Counted from the stretch's first letter, positions 1-6,000 are shown. The stretch: DNA of 6,000 nucleotides from Ktedonobacter sp. (GCA_003450555.1 DMFQ01000131.1:15750-21749); one strand, 5' to 3'. The notes: generated by a model from the letters alone, not told the origin. Numbers and translations are program-made.

Positions 1-304
1 GCCAAAAAAAAACGTAAATAGCCCCGCCACAAGCCAGGCCTATCTGCTCGATATTCTCTTCTTCGGTGATACCAAACTCGAGCATCTGCGGCTTCCCATT
101 CTCAATGACTTCCATGGCTGTCGCGACGACCGCTGGCTCGACACACCCACCGCTGACCGAGCCTGCCAACTCGCCGCTCTCACTGACGGCCAGCTTAGCG
201 CCAGGTCTGCGAGGAGCAGAACCAGCCATGGAGACAACGGTGGCAATAGCCACTTGCTCACCGCGCGCACGCCATCGTTCAATATCATTCAGTACATCTC
301 GCAT
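1..304 (-). CDS. coxF: XdhC/CoxI-family molybdenum hydroxylase maturation protein, CoxF-like (partial, N-terminal part)
   Basis: The reading frame opens at ATG 304 and runs off the left edge after 101 codons, so only the N-terminal domain is seen. It has the hallmarks of the XdhC/CoxI family: VVSMAGSAPRRPGAKLAV at residues 23-40, SGGCVEP at 51-57 and GLACGGAIYVF at 89-99. Family members bind molybdenum cofactor and help sulfurate and insert it into xanthine dehydrogenase or CO dehydrogenase. The cysteine of SGGC is present (residue 54). An AGGAG ribosome site sits 8 nt upstream of the ATG. The gene follows coxE by 54 nt on the same strand, the position of coxF in known cox clusters, which is why I prefer coxF to coxI or xdhC. 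Whether a C-terminal Rossmann (XdhC_C) domain follows cannot be seen. The last visible codons cross a run of nine T (plus strand A, 4-12) and read FFW, slightly odd after GGAIYV. Confidence 0.85.
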   Translation of the reverse strand, partial: MRDVLNDIERWRARGEQVAIATVVSMAGSAPRRPGAKLAVSESGELAGSVSGGCVEPAVVATAMEVIENGKPQMLEFGITEEENIEQIGLACGGAIYVFFW

Positions 305-358
305 AACATATCTCCTAATTGCACAAAGCCTCCAGTTATTCTTGAGGGTGAGGCTTCG

Positions 359-1720
359 CTACTTTACACCTGAGTTCGTCCATGCAGCAGCAGCTTTACG
401 GCGGGCAGCGGTACTGCGTAAAGGACGGCTATCATCGATTGTAGCCAAAAGATTACCCAGGTTAATCAAGCTGTCCAGGTTATGGGCAGGCAAAAAATTG
501 TCGATATATGGCAATGCCGTCTTCATGCCGATGGTCAGCGGGCGATAATCAGGCGAACCCAGGAGCGGATTGAGCCAGATCAGCCGGTGACAACTGTGCT
601 GCAAGCGATCCATCTCAACTTCAAGCACACCAGCCTCTCCACGATCCCATCCATCGCTGATCACCAGCACCACAGCTCCACGCCCGAGGACACGCCTTGA
701 CCATTTCTGATTAAAGTAATGGATCGCATCGCCGATGCGAGTCCCTCCCGACCAATCCTGCACCGACTTAGAGACATCACGCACGGCATCGTCAACGTCG
801 CGTCTTTTTAATTGCCGGGTAATGCGCGTCAGGCGCGTCCCAAAAACAAAGGCTTCGACATTCATCAAACCATTGGAAATGGTATGAATGAAATGCAATA
901 ACAACCGCGAATATAGACTCATTGAACCGCTTATATCGCAGATAATGACCAACGGACGCGGCTTTCGTTTTGTTTTTCGCCAGGTCAGTTCAAGGATTTC
1001 CGCGCCATATTTGAGGTTACGGCGCACAATGCGGCGCATATCGGGATATGAGCCGTTACGAGATGGAGCCTTACGGTGTGTCGGGCGCATCCCCAGGTTC
1101 CAGCGCATCTCGGCCATCAGCTTTTTGGCCTCTTGCACCTCTTCCCACGTGAAAGACTCAAAATCCTTTTTCCTGAGCATCTCAATAGCGCTGTAGGCTG
1201 TTCCTTGCGGATTTGCATCATCTTCGTCGTCTTCGTCGTCGATATGCTCGTGTGCACGGCGCGGCCGCTCACTCTGACGCATCTCGGAACGCAGGTCTTT
1301 GCGCTGCTGCTCGTTCGCATTCATATGCTCAGCTAATCTTTTGCGCTCAGAGGGAGGGAGGCGCATCTGCCGTTCGTCACGCTTTGCCGCGCCCCTTGGA
1401 TTCTCAGCCTTCTTGTTCTGACGATCTCGCATGTACCAGTAGTAGAGAAACATCTGGTCGAAGATCACCTCCTGCTCGTGGCGCGCCAGGAGAGAGCATT
1501 TGAGTGTGTTATAGAAGTCCTCTTTATTGGTGACGTCGATATAGTTCAGCGTCTCGGCAAGTTCGAGCATCTTCCGTGGCCCTACATCGATACCAACCTC
1601 CCAGAGAATGCGGCCAAATTCAGTTAAGCGATAGAGCAGGCGCTCACCGCGCTCCAATTCCAGCGGGCGCAGCGGGTTATCGGCAAAGTAATGTCCATTC
1701 TCCAAAGGATTTACGCTCAT
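359..1720 (-). CDS. coxE: CoxE, von Willebrand factor A domain (MIDAS) protein of the CO dehydrogenase maturation set
   Basis: This 453-residue protein fits the CoxE/VWA-containing family (DUF58-like VWA, COG3552). The C-terminal VWA domain begins near residue 255. It has a complete metal-ion-dependent adhesion site: DISGSMS at 262-268, the threonine in GGTRIG at 325-330, and SDGWD at 355-359, followed by the typical IWLNPL at 381-386. The N-terminal part (about 25-100) is helical and followed by a very charged linker (about 100-170) ending in the acidic patch DDEDDEDD at 161-168. In Oligotropha, CoxE works with the AAA+ protein CoxD in building the Cu-S-Mo active site; MoxR-VWA pairs are a general chaperone module. 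The ATG lies 3 nt after the coxD stop codon. A GGGGAG ribosome site inside the end of coxD (1732-1737) implies translational coupling. The protein is cytoplasmic, with no signal peptide or membrane segment. It is longer than the roughly 400 residues I recall for Oligotropha CoxE, mostly because of the linker. Confidence 0.93.
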   Translation of the reverse strand: MSVNPLENGHYFADNPLRPLELERGERLLYRLTEFGRILWEVGIDVGPRKMLELAETLNYIDVTNKEDFYNTLKCSLLARHEQEVIFDQMFLYYWYMRDRQNKKAENPRGAAKRDERQMRLPPSERKRLAEHMNANEQQRKDLRSEMRQSERPRRAHEHIDDEDDEDDANPQGTAYSAIEMLRKKDFESFTWEEVQEAKKLMAEMRWNLGMRPTHRKAPSRNGSYPDMRRIVRRNLKYGAEILELTWRKTKRKPRPLVIICDISGSMSLYSRLLLHFIHTISNGLMNVEAFVFGTRLTRITRQLKRRDVDDAVRDVSKSVQDWSGGTRIGDAIHYFNQKWSRRVLGRGAVVLVISDGWDRGEAGVLEVEMDRLQHSCHRLIWLNPLLGSPDYRPLTIGMKTALPYIDNFLPAHNLDSLINLGNLLATIDDSRPLRSTAARRKAAAAWTNSGVK

Positions 1721-1723
1721 AGT

Positions 1724-2638
1724 TTAAGAGGCTCCCCGCGCCTTCTGCACAACTTTGAAAAGATCACTGCCACCAACTTTTAGCACATCGTCTTGATATT
1801 TAAGCAGCGCTCCCAATGTATCGCGCACCGGACCTTCGACTAGATCCAACTGGTTGAGTGCCAGCAGAGAGCTAATCCAGTCCAGGGTTTCAGCAACGCC
1901 AGGCGCTTTATACAAGTCAGCACTGCGCAACTCGCGCACAAAGTAACAGACCTGCTTGGCCAATTTTTCGGGTACACCGGGCATGCGTGCCAAAACAATA
2001 GAATATTCTTTTTCCAGGGTGGGAAAATCGATCCAGTAGTAGAGGCAGCGCCTACGTAAAGCATCATGAATCTCGCGTGTTCGATTCGAAGTGATGATGA
2101 CAACAGGCGGCTCTTTGGCTTTTATTGTGCCAATCTCTGGAATCGTGATCTGGAAATCAGAGAGCAGTTCTAGCAGATAGGCTTCAAACTCTTCGTCACT
2201 GCGATCCAGTTCGTCGATAAGTAGCACAGGCGTTTTGGCGTTTTCCTCATCGATAGCCTGGAGCAGTGGACGCTTCATCAAGAAGTCCGGGCCAAAGATT
2301 TCTTTAAGCTCTTCCTGACGCTTGATACCTTCTGCTTCCATCAGGCGTATATGCAGCATCTGGCGCGTATAATTCCACTCATAAACGGCGGTACTGATAT
2401 CGATGCCTTCATAACATTGCAAGCGTATCAGTTTCGTGTCGAGAGCAGCGGCCAGCACCTTGGCTATCTCTGTCTTACCGACCCCAGGTTCACCTTCCAG
2501 CAAAAGTGGTTTACGTCGTTTGAGAGCCAGGAACACCGTCGTTGCCAGGCTGCGATCGGCGATATAACTCTGGGCAAACATTGCCCTCTGTACATTCTCT
2601 ATAGTGTCAAAATTAGATACCTGTTGTTCCTGCTCCAA
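1724..2638 (-). CDS. coxD: CoxD, MoxR-family AAA+ ATPase for CO dehydrogenase cofactor maturation
   Basis: This MoxR-type AAA+ ATPase, about 304 residues long, has Walker A GEPGVGKT (about 49-56), Walker B LLIDELD (139-145), sensor 1 TSNRT (183-187) and the arginine-rich ALRRRCLYYWIDFP stretch (about 193-206) typical of CoxD. CoxD is a membrane-associated ATPase-chaperone in Oligotropha, needed to sulfurate Mo and assemble the Cu-S-Mo site of CO dehydrogenase. The start is not an ATG. Reading upstream, the frame stays open to a TTG at 2677, just after an in-frame TAA, with another TTG at 2650. I chose the TTG at 2638 because GGAGG (2644-2648) lies 5 nt before it and because the protein then begins EQEQQVSNFDTIENVQRAMFAQ, close to where family members start. 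Starting at 2677 would give 317 residues. It is followed immediately by coxE and preceded by a plausible promoter, so D-E-F probably form one transcript. Function is well supported by motifs and neighbours; the exact start is less certain. Confidence 0.93.
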   Translation of the reverse strand: MEQEQQVSNFDTIENVQRAMFAQSYIADRSLATTVFLALKRRKPLLLEGEPGVGKTEIAKVLAAALDTKLIRLQCYEGIDISTAVYEWNYTRQMLHIRLMEAEGIKRQEELKEIFGPDFLMKRPLLQAIDEENAKTPVLLIDELDRSDEEFEAYLLELLSDFQITIPEIGTIKAKEPPVVIITSNRTREIHDALRRRCLYYWIDFPTLEKEYSIVLARMPGVPEKLAKQVCYFVRELRSADLYKAPGVAETLDWISSLLALNQLDLVEGPVRDTLGALLKYQDDVLKVGGSDLFKVVQKARGAS

Positions 2639-2643
2639 AGGGG

Positions 2644-2648
2644 CCTCC
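2644..2648 (-). promoter_or_regulatory. Ribosome binding site deciding the coxD start
   Basis: GGAGG on the minus strand is followed by CCCCT and then TTG (2638-2636). It is the only strong Shine-Dalgarno match near the three in-frame TTG codons (2677, 2650, 2638). It lies downstream of the first two, so it supports the shortest form of CoxD. Confidence 0.6.
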
Positions 2649-2697
2649 AAAAAATGAATTTGTGCTTTCCAGCACAAGAAAGATTAATACATAGTAC

Positions 2698-2727
2698 ATT
2701 CTATGCTATAGAAAGGGAAGTTATCAA
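2698..2727 (-). promoter_or_regulatory. Candidate sigma70-type promoter for coxDEF
   Basis: On the minus strand TTGATA (2727-2722) and TAGAAT (2703-2698) are separated by 18 nt. Each matches its consensus in five of six positions. Transcription would begin near 2691, giving a leader of about 50 nt before the preferred coxD start. Because the structural genes coxL-coxM end at a probable terminator 2 kb upstream, a separate promoter here is what the layout calls for. This is a motif match only. Confidence 0.5.
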
Positions 2728-2792
2728 GTTAGTTCGTTTTCACAGCTCAACCTTTTCACACCAGTATCTTGCCATCTTGCAAAAACAACACA

Positions 2793-3293
2793 TCATCTAC
2801 CCACACTAAAGACAAATTCTTCAAAGTTGTGTAGGGACATTTCAGCATCCTGAGCGTAAGCAGTGGTTGGATACAACGTAGATGACCAGCGAAACTTCCC
2901 GGCCTGTTCGCGTTTTTGCGAAATTTGATATATATCCCGAAAAGCCTTTCTGCGGGTAGAAACCCGCTCAGGCTTTATGCTGCTGAGCGCCTTTGTATTA
3001 CTGCGTGATGCAATAAAAAGTCGGGCGTCGCATTGTTCTACTGCTGCAGCTAGCACAAAAGACTTTTTGGTAAGTTGCTGTTCATTGCCCTCACGTAAAA
3101 GGATCTCTTCAAGGCTTTCCAGCTCTATGAAAGGCAACGGATGCGCCCCTACACTCAGTAATTCGCGGTAAACAGCCTCAACCAGCGGAGCCGCCAGGGG
3201 GGTCGCGTGAATAGCAACTGTATCTCCTGCTTTGATGTACAAAGAATAGTGAACGAGCGTGCGCGCCCAGCGCTCTATACGAATATCTTGCAT
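2793..3293 (-). pseudogene. Truncated M29-family (thermophilic metalloprotease) aminopeptidase, N-terminal fragment
   Basis: The frame encodes 166 residues matching the start of M29 aminopeptidases (AmpS/AmpT/PepS type). Telling stretches are the opening ARTLVHYSLYIKAGDTVAI, a PLVEAVYRELLSVGAHP segment, EEILLREGNEQQL, and the conserved TLYPTTAYAQDAEMSLHNFEEFVF near 143-163. Family members are usually 360-410 residues, and their metal ligands (two Glu, two His, Asp) lie in the C-terminal half, which is missing here. The fragment stops at a TGA after FSVGR. Beyond it, reading on in the same frame gives CVVFARWQDTGVKRL, which still resembles the helix that normally follows. That suggests a frameshift or nonsense mutation plus deletion rather than a naturally short protein. 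The start ATG has an AAGGA ribosome site 11 nt upstream, so the fragment may still be translated, but a peptidase lacking its metal site should be inactive. Its place between two halves of a cox cluster points to past rearrangement. A less likely alternative is a short protein kept for another role. Confidence 0.7.
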
Positions 3294-3452
3294 GATCTAT
3301 ATTGTCCTTCTCGCAATATAATAGAGTAAGAATAGTTCCATAGTAGCATACGCTTACAAGGGCCATATGCTCTACTACAGCAAGCTCAATCATCGCAAAT
3401 CCTTGACACGAAATACTATAGTTATCACATAGTTGCAGCACAGAGTGATTGT
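3294..3452. promoter_or_regulatory. Divergent intergenic region with weak promoter-like elements
   Basis: This 159-nt gap separates the aminopeptidase fragment (leftward) from the membrane protein gene (rightward), so both must be read from here or not at all. On the plus strand there is a perfect TTGACA at 3403-3408, but no good -10 box at the right distance. A TATAGT at 3417-3422 would serve as a -10, but lacks a -35. On the minus strand TATTAT (3323-3318) is a possible -10 for the aminopeptidase fragment, again without a convincing -35. I see no gene and no strong repeat in it. Confidence 0.3.
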
Positions 3453-4835
3453 ATGCCACGAGATAGCATGCGCCAGTTTGCCAGAAAAAATCTTTTGCTT
3501 TTGTTGATACTATGCTGTAGTATCGTATTTTTTATCACGTCATTTATCTACGTCCGCTTTTCATCGCCACCTTCAGGTGATGAGCCACATTACCTGGTCA
3601 TCAGCCAGACCCTGCTCAAATACCATTCTCTTGATGTCATGTCAGACTACACGAATGGTGATTATCACGCCTTTTATCCTGGACGTATTGATCCCCATCT
3701 TTCCTATGGTGCTCATGGTCAACTACTCCCTTTGCATAGTATCGGAGCGCCCATCCTATGGCTCATCCCGTTCCTCGTACTTGGCAGGTTGGGCGCGGTA
3801 TTTTTTATTTCTCTGGTATCGCTGCTGATCATTCTGAACATCTATAAATTACTGGTAGCGATGAAGATCAGCCAAAAAAACGCTTTTATCGTTAGTCTCG
3901 CCTATACCATTGCTTCGCCTGTGTATATGTATTCTCATCTTACGTTTATAGAGCCAGTAGGCGCGCTTATATGCATCTACGTACTTAGAAAAATAGTGCA
4001 AAAGGAGCTGAAGATTACAGAAGTTAGCGTGTGTTCCCTGCTTTTAGGTCTGCTACCATGGGTGCATATCCGCTTCGCACTGTTTGAGCTTATCTTATTT
4101 TTTGCCCTGTTCTATACCATATACGAAAACATTGGGCGAAAGCATATTACCTATTACGCCTGTTACCTCTGCCCCATTATAGTGCTGTTCGTAGCTTACG
4201 AACTCTACACCTATACTTTTTGGGGAACATTGAATCCTGGTGTGATCGAAATAAACGATATTCACAAAAATAGCAGTCCCTTTGCTATAGCCCCTTACAA
4301 TGGGATACTAGGCATTTTCTTAGACCAACAATACGGCTTTCTGATCAATTTTCCCATCTTTATGCTACTTTTTCCAGGCATCTTTTTAGCCATGAAAAAG
4401 CAGTTCGCACGCTATAACCTTTTGATGTTGCTCCTGTCCATCCCATACATTCTCTTATTCACATCGTTTAAGAATTGGACAGGCGGCTGGTGCCCTCCCG
4501 CACGTTTAATTTTCGTTTTATTGCCACTCTATGCATTTTATCTTGCCTATGCATTGCAACAACTCGATAATGTGCTTGCATATGCTATAGCGGGGATCAC
4601 GATACTGTATGGCCTGCTCTATAACCTGTTATCCCTTTTCCCTTCCCTCAATAGTTTCAATGGTCCAACCGGGCAGAACAGGACCATCATGTACATACAG
4701 TTATTCAATTATCGCTTAACAGATCTATTCCCTTCCCTGTTTGTAGCCAATCAGACGGGCCTTTTCCTGCTCTGGATCATCATTTGTGCTGGCCTGACAT
4801 GTGTCCTGCTCTTTTTCAAGAGGATTGAAGAGTGA
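3453..4835 (+). CDS. Polytopic membrane protein, GT-C-like (GT39/ArnT-type) putative glycosyltransferase
   Basis: This is a 460-residue, very hydrophobic protein with roughly ten or more membrane segments. The first spans about 12-35; others are evident near 97-135, 144-178, 190-222, 236-256, 299-314, 322-337, 351-370, 373-398 and 435-456. After the first segment comes GDEPHYLVISQTLL (42-55), an acidic DE pair in the first outer loop like that of GT-C enzymes (PMT/ArnT), where the Asp is catalytic. Later motifs DQQYGFL (291-297) and GGWCPPARL (344-352) recur in a family of uncharacterised membrane proteins I associate with Chloroflexota. GT-C enzymes transfer sugars from polyprenyl-phosphate donors outside the cell membrane; donor and acceptor here are unknown. 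The start could be ATG 3453 or ATG 3468; neither has a strong ribosome site. It is more T-rich than the cox genes, though membrane proteins naturally are. It converges on coxM and has no visible link to CO oxidation. The GT-C assignment is inference; the membrane protein call is firm. Confidence 0.8.
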   Translation: MPRDSMRQFARKNLLLLLILCCSIVFFITSFIYVRFSSPPSGDEPHYLVISQTLLKYHSLDVMSDYTNGDYHAFYPGRIDPHLSYGAHGQLLPLHSIGAPILWLIPFLVLGRLGAVFFISLVSLLIILNIYKLLVAMKISQKNAFIVSLAYTIASPVYMYSHLTFIEPVGALICIYVLRKIVQKELKITEVSVCSLLLGLLPWVHIRFALFELILFFALFYTIYENIGRKHITYYACYLCPIIVLFVAYELYTYTFWGTLNPGVIEINDIHKNSSPFAIAPYNGILGIFLDQQYGFLINFPIFMLLFPGIFLAMKKQFARYNLLMLLLSIPYILLFTSFKNWTGGWCPPARLIFVLLPLYAFYLAYALQQLDNVLAYAIAGITILYGLLYNLLSLFPSLNSFNGPTGQNRTIMYIQLFNYRLTDLFPSLFVANQTGLFLLWIIICAGLTCVLLFFKRIEE

Positions 4836-4881
4836 ACCCGGCAAACACAGAATTGCGTAGGGAATCTACAAATATACAAAA

Positions 4882-4913
4882 ACGTGGAATGTCAGGTACC
4901 TGACATTCCACGT
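4882..4913 (-). terminator. Perfect 32-bp palindrome, probable terminator of the coxL-coxM operon
   Basis: Two 16-nt arms, ACGTGGAATGTCAGGT and its exact reverse complement, meet with no spacer around a central GGTACC. On the minus strand the hairpin is followed by TTTTGTATATTTG, a reasonable U-tract for intrinsic termination of transcripts coming out of coxM, which ends 29 nt upstream. On the plus strand the following bases (GTCTTTACG) are a poor U-tract, so termination of the converging membrane protein gene would be weaker. A perfect spacer-less palindrome is more symmetrical than a terminator needs to be, so a dispersed repeat or a protein-binding site is also possible. Confidence 0.65.
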
Positions 4914-4934
4914 GTCTTTACGTAATTAGGAGCA

Positions 4935-4955
4935 AGAGCGAATTATGCTCGCTCT
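4935..4955 (-). other. Short inverted repeat overlapping the coxM stop codon
   Basis: AGAGCGA (4935-4941) and TCGCTCT (4949-4955) can form a 7-bp stem with a 7-nt loop that contains the coxM stop codon (4945-4943). No T-tract follows on either strand. It lies 21 nt from the large palindrome and may add to termination or protect the mRNA end; it could also be chance. Confidence 0.3.
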
Positions 4956-5809
4956 ACTGCCCTTAAGACTGCCCGGCGCATCATTACAGCCGTCATCTGA
5001 CTGCGATACGCCTTGGAACCGTGAATATCCTCCAGAAGCTCGAGACCATCAGCGGCATGTGCTGTGGCAGCCGCCACAGTGCTCTCGTCGAGTTTCTTCC
5101 CCACAAGGGCGGCCTCTACCGCGCTGGCACGGGTAGCTTTCACTGATGCTCCTGTTATGACCAGGCTGGCGGAGGAGCAGGTGCCATCTCCACCAAGGGA
5201 AACGACTGCCGCGCAACCAGCCAGCGCATAATGTGAAGCCTTGTTCTCTAGCTTCATATATGCGCTGCCAGTACGAGCAGGAGGAGTGGCAAAACGAATT
5301 TCGGTGATGATTTCATCAGGCTGCAAAGCAGTCTCAAACATGCCCTTGAAGAAATCATCGGCCTTGATGGTTCGCACGCCATTAGGACCCTGTACCAGGA
5401 TATCCGCCTTGAGAGCCAGTACAATACCAGGCATATCGGCAGCAGGATCAGAGTGAGCAATACTGCCACCGATAGTGCCACGATTTCGCACCTGCGGATC
5501 ACCTATGACGGATATTCCTTCTGGCAACAAGGCAAAATGGCGACTAAGAACTTCAGATCGCTCAATTGTCGTATAGGTCGTCATCGCGCCGACAGCGAAA
5601 GCGCCATTCTCCTCACGTATATAGGAAAGACCACCAATCTTCCCAATGTCAACCAGGTGGGCCGGCTGCGCCAGGCGCAGCTTCATCGTGGGAAGCAGAC
5701 TATGCCCCCCCGCCAAGAGCTTTGCATCATCGCCATATTGTTGCAGAAGTGCAATAGCCTCATCCACCGACTTCGCTGGATGATAATCAAATACTGCTGG
5801 AAGAGACAT
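4943..5809 (-). CDS. coxM: CoxM-like FAD-binding medium subunit of aerobic CO dehydrogenase/molybdenum hydroxylase
   Basis: The product is 288 residues, the same length I recall for Oligotropha CoxM. It contains both FAD pyrophosphate-binding motifs of the family, AGGHS at 33-37 and TIGGS at 112-116, each in its usual context (LLPTMKLRLAQPAHLVDI follows the first, IAHSDPAADMP the second). The N-terminal FAD_binding_5 domain spans about 1-175, and a CO_deh_flav_C domain runs from about 182 to 285. In the enzyme, electrons pass from the Mo site in CoxL through the two [2Fe-2S] clusters of CoxS to this FAD and on to the quinone pool. ATG 5809 has an AAGGAG site 8 nt upstream and begins MSLPAVFDYHPAKS, as relatives do. 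It follows the large subunit gene by 20 nt, so they are co-transcribed. Related enzymes (nicotine, quinoline or xanthine-type hydroxylases) have similar medium subunits; the adjacent coxDEF set favours a CO dehydrogenase-type enzyme. Confidence 0.93.
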   Translation of the reverse strand: MSLPAVFDYHPAKSVDEAIALLQQYGDDAKLLAGGHSLLPTMKLRLAQPAHLVDIGKIGGLSYIREENGAFAVGAMTTYTTIERSEVLSRHFALLPEGISVIGDPQVRNRGTIGGSIAHSDPAADMPGIVLALKADILVQGPNGVRTIKADDFFKGMFETALQPDEIITEIRFATPPARTGSAYMKLENKASHYALAGCAAVVSLGGDGTCSSASLVITGASVKATRASAVEAALVGKKLDESTVAAATAHAADGLELLEDIHGSKAYRSQMTAVMMRRAVLRAVERA

Positions 5810-5829
5810 ACTATTTTCTCCTTTTCACC

Positions 5830-6000
5830 CTATCGCTGCTGCTGAATGATTTTCCACAGCTTCTCTGGCCTGAACGGCATGTCAATATGCGCCACACCTA
5901 AAGCATCCGCAACCGCGGCGGCTACCGCCGGCGTAGAACCAATCGTACCGGCCTCGCCAATACCTTTCACCCCCAACGGATTGACGGTTGTCAACGTGAC
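5830..6000 (-). CDS. coxL: CoxL-like molybdopterin-binding large subunit (partial, C-terminal end)
   Basis: Only the last 56 codons lie in the window; the frame enters at the right edge and ends at TAG 5832-5830. The segment reads [15 protein letters not shown] (residues 7-21 of the visible part), then an alanine-rich helix, then [14 protein letters not shown]. This is the C-terminus of the xanthine oxidase/CoxL family, and the Glu in GIGEAG corresponds to the catalytic glutamate next to molybdenum. The family oxidises CO, purines, aldehydes or N-heterocycles at a Mo-pterin site. Placement directly ahead of coxM, with coxDEF nearby, favours a CO dehydrogenase-type enzyme. The GEAGTIG form, rather than the GESPHVG I recall for Oligotropha CoxL, looks more like form II or a related hydroxylase. 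The active-site loop that would settle this is outside the window. Confidence 0.85.
   Translation of the reverse strand, partial: VTLTTVNPLGVKGIGEAGTIGSTPAVAAAVADALGVAHIDMPFRPEKLWKIIQQQR

Noticed and set aside
40..288. Open frame of 82 codons on the minus strand
   Set aside because: It lies in another frame inside coxF; the coxF frame carries the XdhC motifs and the ribosome site.
326..356. Inverted repeat AAGCCTC / GAGGCTT between coxE and coxF
   Set aside because: Only 7 bp with a 17-nt loop, partly in the coxE-coxF gap and without a T-tract; too weak to call a terminator or attenuator.
66..548. 160-codon plus-strand open frame opposite coxF and coxE
   Set aside because: It spans two well-supported minus-strand genes and has no family motifs.
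2351..2809. 152-codon plus-strand open frame opposite coxD
   Set aside because: It is antisense to the conserved CoxD frame and its product resembles nothing I recognise; it looks like a shadow of the coding strand.
3403..3431. TTGACA as a full promoter for the membrane protein gene
   Set aside because: The -35 box is perfect, but no acceptable -10 box occurs at 16-18 nt, so it is noted only within the intergenic region entry.
3178..3459. 93-codon minus-strand frame across the divergent intergenic region
   Set aside because: It overlaps the M29 fragment in another frame and the start of the membrane protein gene, has no recognisable motif, and has no good ribosome site.

Overview
The window carries a bacterial aerobic carbon monoxide dehydrogenase-type (molybdenum hydroxylase) gene set on the minus strand, interrupted by unrelated genes. 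The mix of a cox cluster, an M29 aminopeptidase-like fragment and a large polytopic GT-C-like protein with GDEPHY and GGWxPPAR motifs would fit Chloroflexota, possibly Ktedonobacteria. That placement is an inference from gene content and moderate GC; nothing in the window proves it.

Layout in minus-strand reading order. (1) 6000-5830 is the last 56 residues of the large molybdopterin subunit (coxL-like). (2) After 20 nt comes a complete FAD-binding medium subunit (coxM, 5809-4943). (3) Just past coxM is a perfect 32-bp palindrome (4882-4913) followed by a T-rich tract on the minus strand, probably the operon terminator. (4) A plus-strand gene (3453-4835) encodes a 460-residue polytopic membrane protein resembling GT-C glycosyltransferases; it converges on coxM. 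(5) 3293-2793 is the N-terminal part of an M29-type aminopeptidase lacking its metal-binding half, a probable pseudogene. (6) A good sigma70-like promoter (2727-2698) precedes coxD (MoxR AAA+ ATPase), coxE (von Willebrand A/MIDAS protein) and coxF (XdhC/CoxI family, running off the left edge).

How the genes work together. CoxL and CoxM, with the iron-sulfur subunit CoxS (not in the window), form a molybdenum/FAD/Fe-S hydroxylase that oxidises CO or a related substrate. CoxD, CoxE and CoxF are accessory factors that mature the active-site cofactor. The order L-M-then-D-E-F matches known cox clusters, but here the structural and maturation halves are separated by about 2.3 kb containing an opposite-strand gene and a decayed gene. 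The L-to-M order and the [10 protein letters not shown]-terminal motif of the large subunit look more like form II (BMS/CODH-like) enzymes than classical form I CO dehydrogenase. The active-site loop that would decide this lies outside the window.

I found no tRNA, rRNA, CRISPR array or insertion sequence. No intergenic gap exceeds about 160 bases. Nothing here looks like a wholly new system; the best leads are the split cox cluster, the form of the enzyme, and the palindrome.
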